From assembly GCF_036226745.1 (NCBI RefSeq), contig NZ_CP109013.1:8455660-8519659 (forward strand): 64,000 nucleotides of DNA. Direction: 5' to 3'. The notes under the pieces are model-generated. The model had not been told where the DNA came from. It did not search any database and saw nothing but the letters and a program-made list of their open reading frames with translations. This stretch comes from Streptomyces sp. NBC_00683 (GTDB lineage Bacteria > Actinomycetota > Actinomycetes > Streptomycetales > Streptomycetaceae). Both the position numbers and the translations under genes were made by a program. Positions 27,113 to 35,018 of this stretch are shown here, one piece after another. Numbering within the stretch: position 1 is the stretch's first letter; each line of letters opens with the position of its first letter.

Positions 27113-27997
27113 ACGTCCCCGGACTGCGCAGCCTCGAGAACGATGACGACCGCAGCCAACTGACTGAGATCGTCATGCCCTTTGTCCGTAGACGGCTACC
27201 GCTCATACACCGGACTCCGAGCGGTACCCGCCCACGTCGGCACCAGGCGCTCGCTGTGCGGGTTCTGCAGGACGGCCGGACAGTGGATGCATGAAGATCA
27301 TCGTTCTTACAGAGCTGCGCAGGGCGCTGGGTGATGATTTCGGGCCCGGGGAAGCGGTGACGCGTGGGGAGGCCGTGCATGCCGCCCCGGCTGATTCTGA
27401 CATCCTTGGGGACCCCGGCGGCAAGACGTTCTGCGGTCTGTCCACGGAGGGGATGGAGCGGCACCCGTGTTCTCCCTCTCGTGCCGGTCAGTCGTGGTAG
27501 CGGGCGTGAGTCGGTTTCGTTGCCCGACGTGTGACAAGGCGCTGCGCTCGCTCTGACGGGCGCGTTCGGCCGGTGTTGTGGGACGGCGCGACGGCGGCCG
27601 GAGGGGCACTCCGGACCCTTGGCGCCATCAGCGGCTTCCTGGGGCCGTAACGGGCTCGCTCCGCCCCCTGTGGGCCGTTCTCCAGCTTTCAGCTCCGGCA
27701 CGTACTTGCAGAGCGTCGTCCGGGAGGGTGGTGCCTCCCGGCACTCGACAGCGCCGCCCAGCGCCGCGCCCTGCGACTCGTCCAGGACTGACCCGCGCAA
27801 GGGGCGCAGCTGACCCGCTGCGCCCCGCCCCGGCGGTGGGGAGTGGCACGGCACCCCTGCTGTGTCTAGGACGGTGCCTTTGGGACCCGGGGTAACGGCT
27901 TCGTCTGGCCCCGGCTGAGGAACGGTTTGAAGCGGCCCCACCCGGCGTCGACGGACACCCTCAGCTGCTCGTCAGTCCCTTCTGCGAGCATGTCGCC
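27113..27997. other. No supported gene
   Basis: About 880 bases with only compositionally driven open frames on both strands. A short plus-strand frame at 27291 and the long minus frame 26982-27941 have no domain and no consistent start. No tRNA, repeat array or terminator stands out. Confidence 0.4.
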
Positions 27998-28543
27998 ATG
28001 ACAATCGGATCACCTGGTCAGCGTCCTGATGAGGCCGCCCTGGAGTTCCTGCGTTCGGCGTTCGAGCCGGAGTGGCGGGAGCCGGCTCTCGGATACGAGG
28101 CGGTCTCGGCGTGGGAAGCCGAAAACGGGGCTGTGCTCCCGGAGCCGTACCGGAGCTTGGTCGCGGAGATCGCCAACGGGTCCTCGCTCGGGCCGCCGGA
28201 GGACGGTGGCCTGCTGCCTCTGGGCTGGCTCACGCCGGGCTGGCCCTACCAGGCTGAACGGAAGCCCGCCGCGCCGTTCCCGCTCCAGGAGACCTGGGCC
28301 TGGGAGGGCGAGCCTCTCGCTGCCGACCACAATGAACGCGTCGCCGACGTCTACGGCAACGGTTCCGTCGTGTTGGGCACCGACGATGAACTCTCGTACT
28401 GGGTACTCGTCGTCAATGGGCCACAACGGGGCAAGATCTGGCTGGTCAGCGACGTGGGCGCCTACCAATATCCCGGGCCGGAAGCCTTCGGATTCCTGGA
28501 GTGGGTCCAGCGCTGGCAAGTCGGCGACGGCTGGTGGGACTGA
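27998..28543 (+). CDS. SMI1/KNR4-family protein, 181 aa
   Basis: ATG 27998 starts MTIGSPGQRPDEAALEFLRS. The SMI1/KNR4 pattern is good: VSAWEAENGAVLPEPYRSLV, EIANGSSLGPPEDGGLLPLG, a strand with VVLGTDDELSYWVLVVNG and GKIWLVSDVGAYQYPGPEAF, and a terminal FLEWVQRW. In bacteria this family includes immunity proteins. No toxin is adjacent; ISL3 debris follows 70 bases later. Confidence 0.75.
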   Translation: MTIGSPGQRPDEAALEFLRSAFEPEWREPALGYEAVSAWEAENGAVLPEPYRSLVAEIANGSSLGPPEDGGLLPLGWLTPGWPYQAERKPAAPFPLQETWAWEGEPLAADHNERVADVYGNGSVVLGTDDELSYWVLVVNGPQRGKIWLVSDVGAYQYPGPEAFGFLEWVQRWQVGDGWWD

Positions 28544-28612
28544 CCGCCATTGCAGAGAGCCCGACGCGCTGAGAGTGCGTCGGGCTCGAACGTTTTGGTG
28601 GGGAAGCCCCAG

Positions 28613-28780
28613 CTGCCGCAGGCATCGACCGCGACCGCGACGCCCCCATCGCCGACCTCACACTGCCCTGGAGCTCCGGCGTCGTCGAAGGACACGTCAA
28701 CCGCATCAAGATGCTCAAGCGCCGGATGTTCGGCCCAGCGGGTTTCTCTCTTCTTCGGAAACGAGTCCTCCTCGCCTGAC
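28613..28780 (+). mobile_element. ISL3 transposase C-terminal remnant
   Basis: The frame GIDRDRDAPIADLTLPWS and VVEGHVNRIKMLKRRMFG to LLRKRVLLA-stop is the last 55 residues of an ISL3 transposase. It is one of five such C-terminal pieces in the window. Confidence 0.7.
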
Positions 28781-28805
28781 GGGCCCAGGCGGCTTTTTTC
28801 AGCCC

Positions 28806-29330
28806 TCAGACAGCAGTTCTCAGATCATCCGCAGTCAGCAGTGACAGCAGTTGGATTCGCTCGGACGTAAGCGCCTCGGCCCCGCCCTGCTGGCGGTCGA
28901 TGACGCAGAGCGCTTCGCGAACGTCTGCGCCCAGATCACGCAAGTCGGTCGTGGAGAGCACGATCTGCCCACCGCTGGTGACCACGTCTTCCACGACCAG
29001 CACCCGCCGCCCGGCGATGTCCGCGCCTTCGGCCAGACGGCACGTTCCGTACGACTTGGCCTGCTTGCGGACAAAAGCGCAGGGAAGGCCGGTGTGCCGG
29101 CTGAGCGCGGTGACCACCGGGATGCCACCCATCTCAAGGCCGGCCAGCACCTCAGTGTCCGTCGGCACGAGCGTGGCCATCGCCCGGGCGATGGAATCGA
29201 GGAGAACGGGGTCGCTCTCGAAGCGGTACTTGTCGAAGTACTCCGAGGCTCTGCGGCCAGAGCGGAGGACAAAGTCACCCGTCAGGTGGGAAGCAGCCTG
29301 GATCTGCAGGGCAATTTCTGAGGCAGTCAC
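28806..29330 (-). CDS. pyrE: Orotate phosphoribosyltransferase-like protein
   Basis: From GTG 29330 (VTASEIALQIQAASHLTGDF) the 174-residue protein has the OPRTase pattern FVLRSGRRASEYFDKYRFES, LAGLEMGGIPVVTALS and the PRPP-binding motif RRVLVVEDVVTSGGQ. OPRTase converts orotate and PRPP to OMP in pyrimidine synthesis. The housekeeping pyrE normally lies elsewhere in Streptomyces, so this is probably a second, horizontally acquired copy with a nucleotide-salvage or other PRTase role. The open frame extends to 29414 but lacks family residues. Confidence 0.8.
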   Translation of the reverse strand: MTASEIALQIQAASHLTGDFVLRSGRRASEYFDKYRFESDPVLLDSIARAMATLVPTDTEVLAGLEMGGIPVVTALSRHTGLPCAFVRKQAKSYGTCRLAEGADIAGRRVLVVEDVVTSGGQIVLSTTDLRDLGADVREALCVIDRQQGGAEALTSERIQLLSLLTADDLRTAV

Positions 29331-29488
29331 AGGACGGAAGTATCCCAGGTCAACCGCACCTCTCGGCGGCTGGTGGTTCCCAGCACGCGGAAACCTAGAC
29401 CAGACACACACCAAGATCAGCCATCGCCGAGCGTGCTCGATTCACGGGAATCGGCTCTGTCGCTATTTGAGGGGTAGTGGATTCTTGA

Positions 29489-29690
29489 TCATGGTGAGAG
29501 CAGGATGCGGCGTCGGAGGAGATCGAAGTTGGCCCGGCCGTACATCTGTCTCTTGAGCAACTTGATCCTGGTGACGTTGCCTTCGACGGCCCCGGAGGTG
29601 TAGGTCGTGGTGAGGGCGGCCTGGATGGCTGCGCGGTCGCGTCGCATGCCGTTGGCCAGAGTCCGGAGTTCTCGTTGGCCGTCGAGGCTA
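29489..29690 (-). mobile_element. ISL3 transposase C-terminal remnant
   Basis: DVSLDGQRELRTLANGMRRD and GAVEGNVTRIKLLKRQMYG to LLRRRILLSP-stop (29489). Upstream, at about 29690, it is joined to sequence containing an unrelated IS-end repeat (29726-29755). Confidence 0.7.
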
Positions 29691-29725
29691 ACGTCATCGC
29701 TCATCCAGCTGCCACAGCCACCGAC

Positions 29726-29755
29726 CCGGTGAACCAATGCGGTCACAGCACTAGC
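29726..29755 (-). repeat. IS-end repeat, copy 5
   Basis: On the minus strand this reads GCTAGTGCTGTGACCGCATT followed by GGTTCACCGG, close to 7353 and 18135. It is a solo end abutting an ISL3 fragment. Confidence 0.55.
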
Positions 29756-29813
29756 TTCGTTGACAAAGGACACGGGCTGCGCGACATCGCCCTTTTGGCC
29801 TGGGTACGACAAA

Positions 29814-29844
29814 GGCGGTCGCTCCCGTGCTGGGAGCGACCGCC
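29814..29844 (-). terminator. Strong hairpin terminator
   Basis: A 13-bp perfect stem (GGCGGTCGCTCCC / GGGAGCGACCGCC) with a five-base loop lies 16 bases beyond the stop of the propeller protein gene at 29861 on the minus strand. No T-run is needed in high-GC actinobacteria. Confidence 0.7.
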
Positions 29845-29860
29845 AGAGGCCCGTGGAGGG

Positions 29861-31375
29861 TCAGTGGATGGTGAGGGCGTAGGTCATGGGGATGTCATCT
29901 TGGAAGTAGCCGGAATTTCGGTGGAAGAAGAGCCGTCCGTCTTCGTAGAGGATCGGCTCCGTCATCCTCTCGGGGGACATTTGCTCCGCGGTGTTGGAGA
30001 TCTTGAAGTCGGCGGGCTGCTCCAGGAGTACGGTCTCTTTTCCATCTGCGGCAGCCAGGTGGAGTACACCGCTGCCTTCCCGTGCTGATCCAGCGTTTTT
30101 GTAGGCGATGAGGCCCTTCTTGTCGGCGCGTAGCGGCCGCAGTTCGGCCATGCCCCCGCCTTCGACGGTCCATTTGAGGCGGCCCGTACTGATGTCGAAT
30201 GCGGCGATGTGGTTGCCGCTGATGATGTGCTCTTTGTCGCTGGCGAGGTAGAGGGTGTCGGGCGTGGCCACGACGGCGCCGCACCCGGTGCCGGTGCCGC
30301 TCCGGCAGCCGGGAACGTAATCGCCGACCTTGATGGTCGCCTTGACCGAGCCGTCTGTGTCGAAGGTCCACAGCCTGTTCGCATCGAGCTGGTTGTACTC
30401 GTCGCCGACATAGGAGGCGACCACCAGCGGATCGGCCGAGGCCAGGTACGGGTATCCCACGTCCTTGGGCAGTTTCACGGTCCGCGACGGTTGGCCGGTG
30501 CGCGGGTCGCGCTGTGACACCGCGAAGTGGCCGTCGCAGAATGCGAGTCCCGCCAGCGTGCTGCCGCCGAGGTACTCCTCGTAGCCGCATCCCGGCGGCG
30601 GTGAGTCCCACGCCGTTTTTCCGGTGTCGACGGCGAAGCCCCACGATTCGTCTTCCGACCAACCGACCGCGGCGAACTGCTCGCTGATGGCGACGCTGAG
30701 GTCGAGCCCGCGAGTGGCCTCGGGCACAGACTTCTGCCACACCTTGCGGCCCCGGTTGATGTCGATCACCGCGACCTCGGTGCACTTGCTCCACGGCTTC
30801 TTGGACCCGGCGAACACGACTGCCACGTAGCCCTTGCTGGTGCTGTCCCTGGACGCGCGACACAGATTGCCGTCCAGCGGCAGTGTCCAGGTCGGCTTCC
30901 CGCTGTCCAGGTCATAGCCGAGGACGGCGTCGGGGCCGCCCGAGACGTACGAGTGCGGCGTCACCCATGAGCCGTCCCCCCGGTGCCCCTCATCTCCTAT
31001 TTCTTCCTTTGGTGGTGGCACGTTCAGCAGTACGCGGCTCTGTGTGGAGACGGCCGCCGGTGACGCCTTTGCTGACGTGCCCCCCTTCCCGTCAGCAGCC
31101 GACTGCTGGCCGTCGTTGAAGTGGAAGAACGCGAGGATGCCGGCGGCCAGGACCGCCAGGGCCGCAGTGACACAGCCTGCGATGACTGCTGCCCTGCGCT
31201 TCCCAGTCCTGCCCGGCCTTCCTGAGGCGCTGGGGAGCTGCTGGAAGTGGGGCGGTATCGGACCGTACGGCGGCTGGGTGCCATGCGGTCCACCCGAGTA
31301 CGGGGTGGGACCGAACCCGGGAGGGCCCTGGGGCGGGGCTGTGGGTGGAGTGGGTGGGATGGGCGGATGTGACAT
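29861..31375 (-). CDS. Membrane-anchored PQQ-like beta-propeller protein
   Basis: The 504-residue protein has a Pro-rich cytoplasmic N-terminus (~60 residues), one membrane helix (AAVIAGCVTAALAVLAAGI, ~65-83) and an extracytoplasmic beta-propeller made of PQQ-like repeats (AVLGYDLDSGKPTWTLPL, VAVIDINRGRKVWQKSV, IAAFDISTGRLKWTVEG). Several Cys pairs (CTE, CGYEE, CRSGTGTGCG) suggest disulphides. Such proteins are seen in actinobacterial cell-surface or signalling loci. A regulator gene ends 10 bases upstream, so the two may be co-transcribed; a hairpin terminator follows. Confidence 0.75.
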   Translation of the reverse strand: MSHPPIPPTPPTAPPQGPPGFGPTPYSGGPHGTQPPYGPIPPHFQQLPSASGRPGRTGKRRAAVIAGCVTAALAVLAAGILAFFHFNDGQQSAADGKGGTSAKASPAAVSTQSRVLLNVPPPKEEIGDEGHRGDGSWVTPHSYVSGGPDAVLGYDLDSGKPTWTLPLDGNLCRASRDSTSKGYVAVVFAGSKKPWSKCTEVAVIDINRGRKVWQKSVPEATRGLDLSVAISEQFAAVGWSEDESWGFAVDTGKTAWDSPPPGCGYEEYLGGSTLAGLAFCDGHFAVSQRDPRTGQPSRTVKLPKDVGYPYLASADPLVVASYVGDEYNQLDANRLWTFDTDGSVKATIKVGDYVPGCRSGTGTGCGAVVATPDTLYLASDKEHIISGNHIAAFDISTGRLKWTVEGGGMAELRPLRADKKGLIAYKNAGSAREGSGVLHLAAADGKETVLLEQPADFKISNTAEQMSPERMTEPILYEDGRLFFHRNSGYFQDDIPMTYALTIH

Positions 31376-31385
31376 GCGTCAGTCC

Positions 31386-32107
31386 TCAGGAGGGGGTGCA
31401 GGTGGGGCATAGTGAAAGGCTCGGCTGGCTGCGGGCGGCAGATGGTGGGTAAGGCTGCGGGACGGTGAAGCAGCGAGGCGGGACCACTTCCCGTCGATGC
31501 GCTGCCGCTGGGCCACCAGGTCGTCCCAGGGTGTCCAGGAGGGTCTGCAGCGAGGGCGGCTCGTCTCCGGCGTGCCGCAGGGCAGCTTGCTCGCCGCCGA
31601 GGGCCAGCAACTGGTCGCGCAGCGCGGCCGCGATGAGACCGTTGCGGACCCTCACCAGTTGGTCGGCCAGAGCGATCCCTTCCGGCTTGGACAGGAAGCC
31701 GTGGCTGACGCCGAAGCGCTCCTCGAGGGGCCGTTGTAGTCGACCTGGGCGGAACGGAGCCCCTTCACGAGATTGCCGACTGTCTCGTAGGACAGGCCGA
31801 TTGAGTTCCCGATCTTCCGGTAGCTCTCGCCGGCCCGGAGGAGGTTCAGCCGCTTCATGACCAGTTGGCGGTAGTACTCTTCGCGCGGCTTCTTGGCGCG
31901 CGGCGGGTGCTCGGGCTCGGCGCCATCGAGGAGCTCACGCACACGCCCCGGTTCGACGGTGGTTGCTGTGGAAATCTCCCCGACATCGAGGACGTCCGTG
32001 CGGCCGTAGCCGACGCGCTGTGCCGCGCCGTCGATGCTCGCCAGTAGCTGAGCGAACTCGGCCGCGGTCACCTCGCAGGGCAGGTCAGTCACGACGGGGG
32101 TCTCCAA
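31386..32107 (-). pseudogene. HTH transcriptional regulator, frameshifted
   Basis: Starting METPVVTDLPCEVTAAEFAQ (ATG 32107) the frame encodes an HTH with LNLLRAGESYRKIGNSIGL and SYETVGNLVKGLRSAQ up to VDYNGP near 31735. There a shift of one base continues the sense sequence (LEERFGVSHGFLSKPEGIAL, ADQLVRVRNGLIAAALRDQL). The combined protein would be a DNA-binding regulator for the neighbouring genes. If not a sequencing error, the regulator is inactive. Confidence 0.5.
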
Positions 32108-32226
32108 GGGGGCCGTTGACGGTTAAACGGGGCAGGGGCAGCGTATCCAGCCGCAGGACGCATCGTCTCAACCGGCACTGTCAGGAGAGCTGCTGCGTTC
32201 GGCGAGGGGCAAGATCGCAGCCCCAT

Positions 32227-32757
32227 TCAAGGGCCGATGAGCCGATCAGCGCCACTCGGGCCGCGGGCCCCCAAGGGGAGGCCCGCGGCAGGACCCAGCG
32301 AAGGTCTGCGGCGGGGCCCGGCACGGCAGCGCCAGCACAGGCACCTTGCTGGGGTGTGGTGCGGCATCGGGCCGTTGAAGGCTCTGTCCAGCTGAATGAT
32401 GCGAGCCTCGCGGACAATGGGCGGCCTGGTGCGGGCCAGGGCGCGGTCCCGGGCAGCGAGGACCTGCACCCAGTTGGTGCCGAGTCGGTTCGCCAGGTAG
32501 GCCCGCAGGATCCGGCATTGCAGCGGGTTGGTGCCTGCCCAGATCCCGGTCTGTGTCTGGTCAGGGTTGGCGAGCGCCCACTTCAGGCACGTCGGTGCCA
32601 GCGGGCAGGCGGAACAGATCTTTCGGGCTTCGGCGGTCCGCGCGGGGGTGGTGTTGCCGGGCTCATGTGTGAACAGATTGGGGGAGGTCCGGCACGTGGT
32701 GGGGGTCGCGGGGCGGGGAAAGGGGATTTGTTCGGCGAGGGTGGGGGCGGCGCTCAT
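32227..32757 (-). CDS. WhiB-family regulator (Wbl-like)
   Basis: The 176-residue protein (ATG 32757) has the WhiB cluster-binding pattern: Cys22, then CSACPLAPTC with Cys48, Cys51 and Cys57, and the GIWAG turn at 71-75. WhiB proteins bind a [4Fe-4S] cluster and act with sigma factors as redox- or NO-sensitive regulators in actinobacteria. The C-terminal ~80 residues are an unusual basic extension containing CLCWRC. Subtelomeric and plasmid copies of whiB-like genes are common. Confidence 0.8.
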   Translation of the reverse strand: MSAAPTLAEQIPFPRPATPTTCRTSPNLFTHEPGNTTPARTAEARKICSACPLAPTCLKWALANPDQTQTGIWAGTNPLQCRILRAYLANRLGTNWVQVLAARDRALARTRPPIVREARIIQLDRAFNGPMPHHTPARCLCWRCRAGPRRRPSLGPAAGLPLGARGPSGADRLIGP

Positions 32758-33677
32758 GGCGGCTGGCCTCCGATCGGAAGTCGGGAGTGCGGGGTGACTG
32801 TGGTCTTTGGGCCCGCGTGGGCACCGTGGAGTTTGGCGGTCTGGTCGTCAGGCGCGGTCGTCGTTGCTCTTCCGCTTGGACTTCGCGTCGGAGACGAAGC
32901 GAACTTCGAAGGGGTGGGCGGCGTTCCAGGCTTCGGCGCATGTCTTGTGCACGGCCTCACCTGCGTGCGACTGCGACCGCAGCGGCGTGAGGTTCTGGCA
33001 CAGCACTCACGGGGTGTCTCGGCGGAAGTGGAGACTGTCGCGCCAGTCCAGTAACGTCACTTGGGGGACTGGTGCCGACACAGCGAAATTCGTTCGCCGG
33101 GCAGTCACGACGCCGGTGGACGTTGGCGAGGGAGCTGCATCAGGACCTGGTCGACAAGGTCCTCGGTCGGCTTCCAAGGTCCAAGTGCACCGGTTGCCGG
33201 AACAGGCAGGGCGAGCGCTTGGACGTCGGTGAGCACGAGGTGGTGGGCGCCGGGGTGGGCCCACGGGTCGCACGGCAAAGCATCCTCGGGGTCCTGGTGG
33301 CTGACCTGTGCGGAGAGCGGACCCGCTGGCCCCCATGCCGCTCCGACGCCCAGGCCGCCCGCACCTGACCATCATCGAACACCACCACTGCGGCCGCACG
33401 GCCTCCAACGAAGGCATCATGGCGGTGTCCACGGCGGCCGACCATCCGCTGCGTGCGCGACAGGTGTGCGAGGCGATGGACGTGGCGGTCGCCCCCGACA
33501 ACATCGACGACGTCCGCCTCAAGCGCCCCGGACCGCCGACCGCGGGATCCTGGCCGAGACCGAGCCAGGCTTCTTCACCTAGCCTCGGCCGTCGTCGACC
33601 GATGCCGCCGTGACCTGCCCGATTATCCCGCACGAAACGAAGAATCGGGCATCAGTTCTCATACCGCCCTCTGAGGA
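32758..33677. other. No intact gene; decayed winged-helix-like fragment
   Basis: The plus strand at about 33380-33582 carries a broken frame with RARQVCEAMDVAVAPDNIDD and, in another frame, RGILAETEPGFFT ending at 33582. It resembles the tail of a protein with a winged helix, but the family is not clear. The rest is unassigned high-GC sequence. Confidence 0.3.
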
Positions 33678-35018
33678 TTAAAAGGCCTGCTCCAGCGCCA
33701 CCCGGAAGTCCGCCGCACTCCGGAAACCTATCTCTGGGCGTTCACGCAGCGCCTGATCGATGACGTCGGCGAGGGGCGCCGGGATGCCGGGCTCGCGGCG
33801 GCGGATCGGGATGGCCGGCTCCTGCAGGACCACCTGCCAGGGGTCCTTCGCGGGCGGGAACTCGCGGGGTGTTTTTCCGGTTAGCGTCTGGTACAGGCAG
33901 GCGGCGAGAGCCCAGACGTCCACCGCGGGCGGCGCCTTGCGGAAGTTGATGACCTGCTGGCGTGGCATGAACATCGGCTTCCCCGCCGTGGCGCCGGTGC
34001 GAGTGAGGCCGCTGAGGCCGGCCTGGTCGAAGGCCTTGCCGATGCCGAAGTCCGCGATCTTCGCCGTCATGGTGCCGTCCAGGAGGATGTTGGACGGGGT
34101 GAGATCGCGGTGGATGACGCCCCGGTTATGGGCGTGCTCCAGTCCGCGCAGGGCCTGCAGGGCCAGGGGGACGGCCTCGTCGACGGGGAGGCGGCCGCCG
34201 CGTCCGGCCAGCAGGCGGTCGAGGCTGCCGCCGGTGCAGTACTCGGTGGTCAGATAGAAAGTGCCGTTGGCGAAGCCCGCGTCGTGCAACGCCACCACAT
34301 GCGGATGCCGCAGCGCCCGTGTCAGCCCCACCTCGCGCAGGAAGCGGGCCCGGGCCGTGGCGTTCGCAGCGACCTTGGGCAGCATCACCTTGAGCGCCAC
34401 CTCCGCTCCGGTGGACTCGTGTCGCGCCAGATAGACCGCGCCCATGCCGCCCCGGCCGAGCTCGCGCAGCACCGTGTAGCCGTGGATGGCCTTGAGGTCG
34501 ACGTGCCCGCCCTTCGCCTGGTCCAGCAGCAGCTTCAGCACGGCGGCAGGCTCCGACTGGCAGACCGCGCACAGCACTTCGCCGTCGCGGCCGCCCACCT
34601 CGCGGCCGCATGTGGCGCAGGCGCCGAGGACGCGGGTGGACTGCTGACGCGTGACACCGACCCGCAGCACGGTCTCGCCGACGCGGATCTCGTCGCCGTC
34701 GGACAGATCGCGCTCGGGGTACGAATCGCCCGCGGCCTCGGCAGGAGTGAGGCCCTGGCGGCGCTGGCCGATCTTCTCGCCGTTGACATAGGTTCCGTTG
34801 AGGCTGCCGAAGTCGCGGATGCGGATATCGGGCGGGTTGATGTCGATGAGGCAGTGATGGCGGGAGACGGTGCGGTGGTGCTCGTCGTTCGGCAGCTGCG
34901 GGGAGCAGTCCGAGGAGCGACCGAGGACGCAGGTGGTGCGGTCGTCGTAGACGTACTCGGCCGGGTCCAGCCGCCCCTTGACGAGCGTGAGCTTGACGGT
35001 GGCGGGCGGCGGTGTCAT
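33678..35018 (-). CDS. FHA-zinc ribbon-Ser/Thr protein kinase
   Basis: The 446-residue protein has an FHA domain at ~25-120 (GRSSDCS at 33, SRHH at 52-55, DFGSLNGTYVNG at 69-80), a zinc-ribbon-like CATC/CAVC pair (Cys134, 137, 150, 153) and a complete kinase domain from ~180: G-loop GRGGMG (188-193), Lys210, HRD 303-305, DFG 323-325. FHA domains bind phosphothreonine, so it can respond to another kinase. It overlaps the Clp-type ATPase gene by one base and is the last gene of the block. No transmembrane helix, so it is cytoplasmic. Confidence 0.85.
   Translation of the reverse strand: MTPPPATVKLTLVKGRLDPAEYVYDDRTTCVLGRSSDCSPQLPNDEHHRTVSRHHCLIDINPPDIRIRDFGSLNGTYVNGEKIGQRRQGLTPAEAAGDSYPERDLSDGDEIRVGETVLRVGVTRQQSTRVLGACATCGREVGGRDGEVLCAVCQSEPAAVLKLLLDQAKGGHVDLKAIHGYTVLRELGRGGMGAVYLARHESTGAEVALKVMLPKVAANATARARFLREVGLTRALRHPHVVALHDAGFANGTFYLTTEYCTGGSLDRLLAGRGGRLPVDEAVPLALQALRGLEHAHNRGVIHRDLTPSNILLDGTMTAKIADFGIGKAFDQAGLSGLTRTGATAGKPMFMPRQQVINFRKAPPAVDVWALAACLYQTLTGKTPREFPPAKDPWQVVLQEPAIPIRRREPGIPAPLADVIDQALRERPEIGFRSAADFRVALEQAF

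Noticed and set aside
26982..27941. A 319-codon minus-strand frame
   Set aside because: Pro/Arg-rich with no domain, and its start of similarity is only the antisense of IS sequence; no start site.
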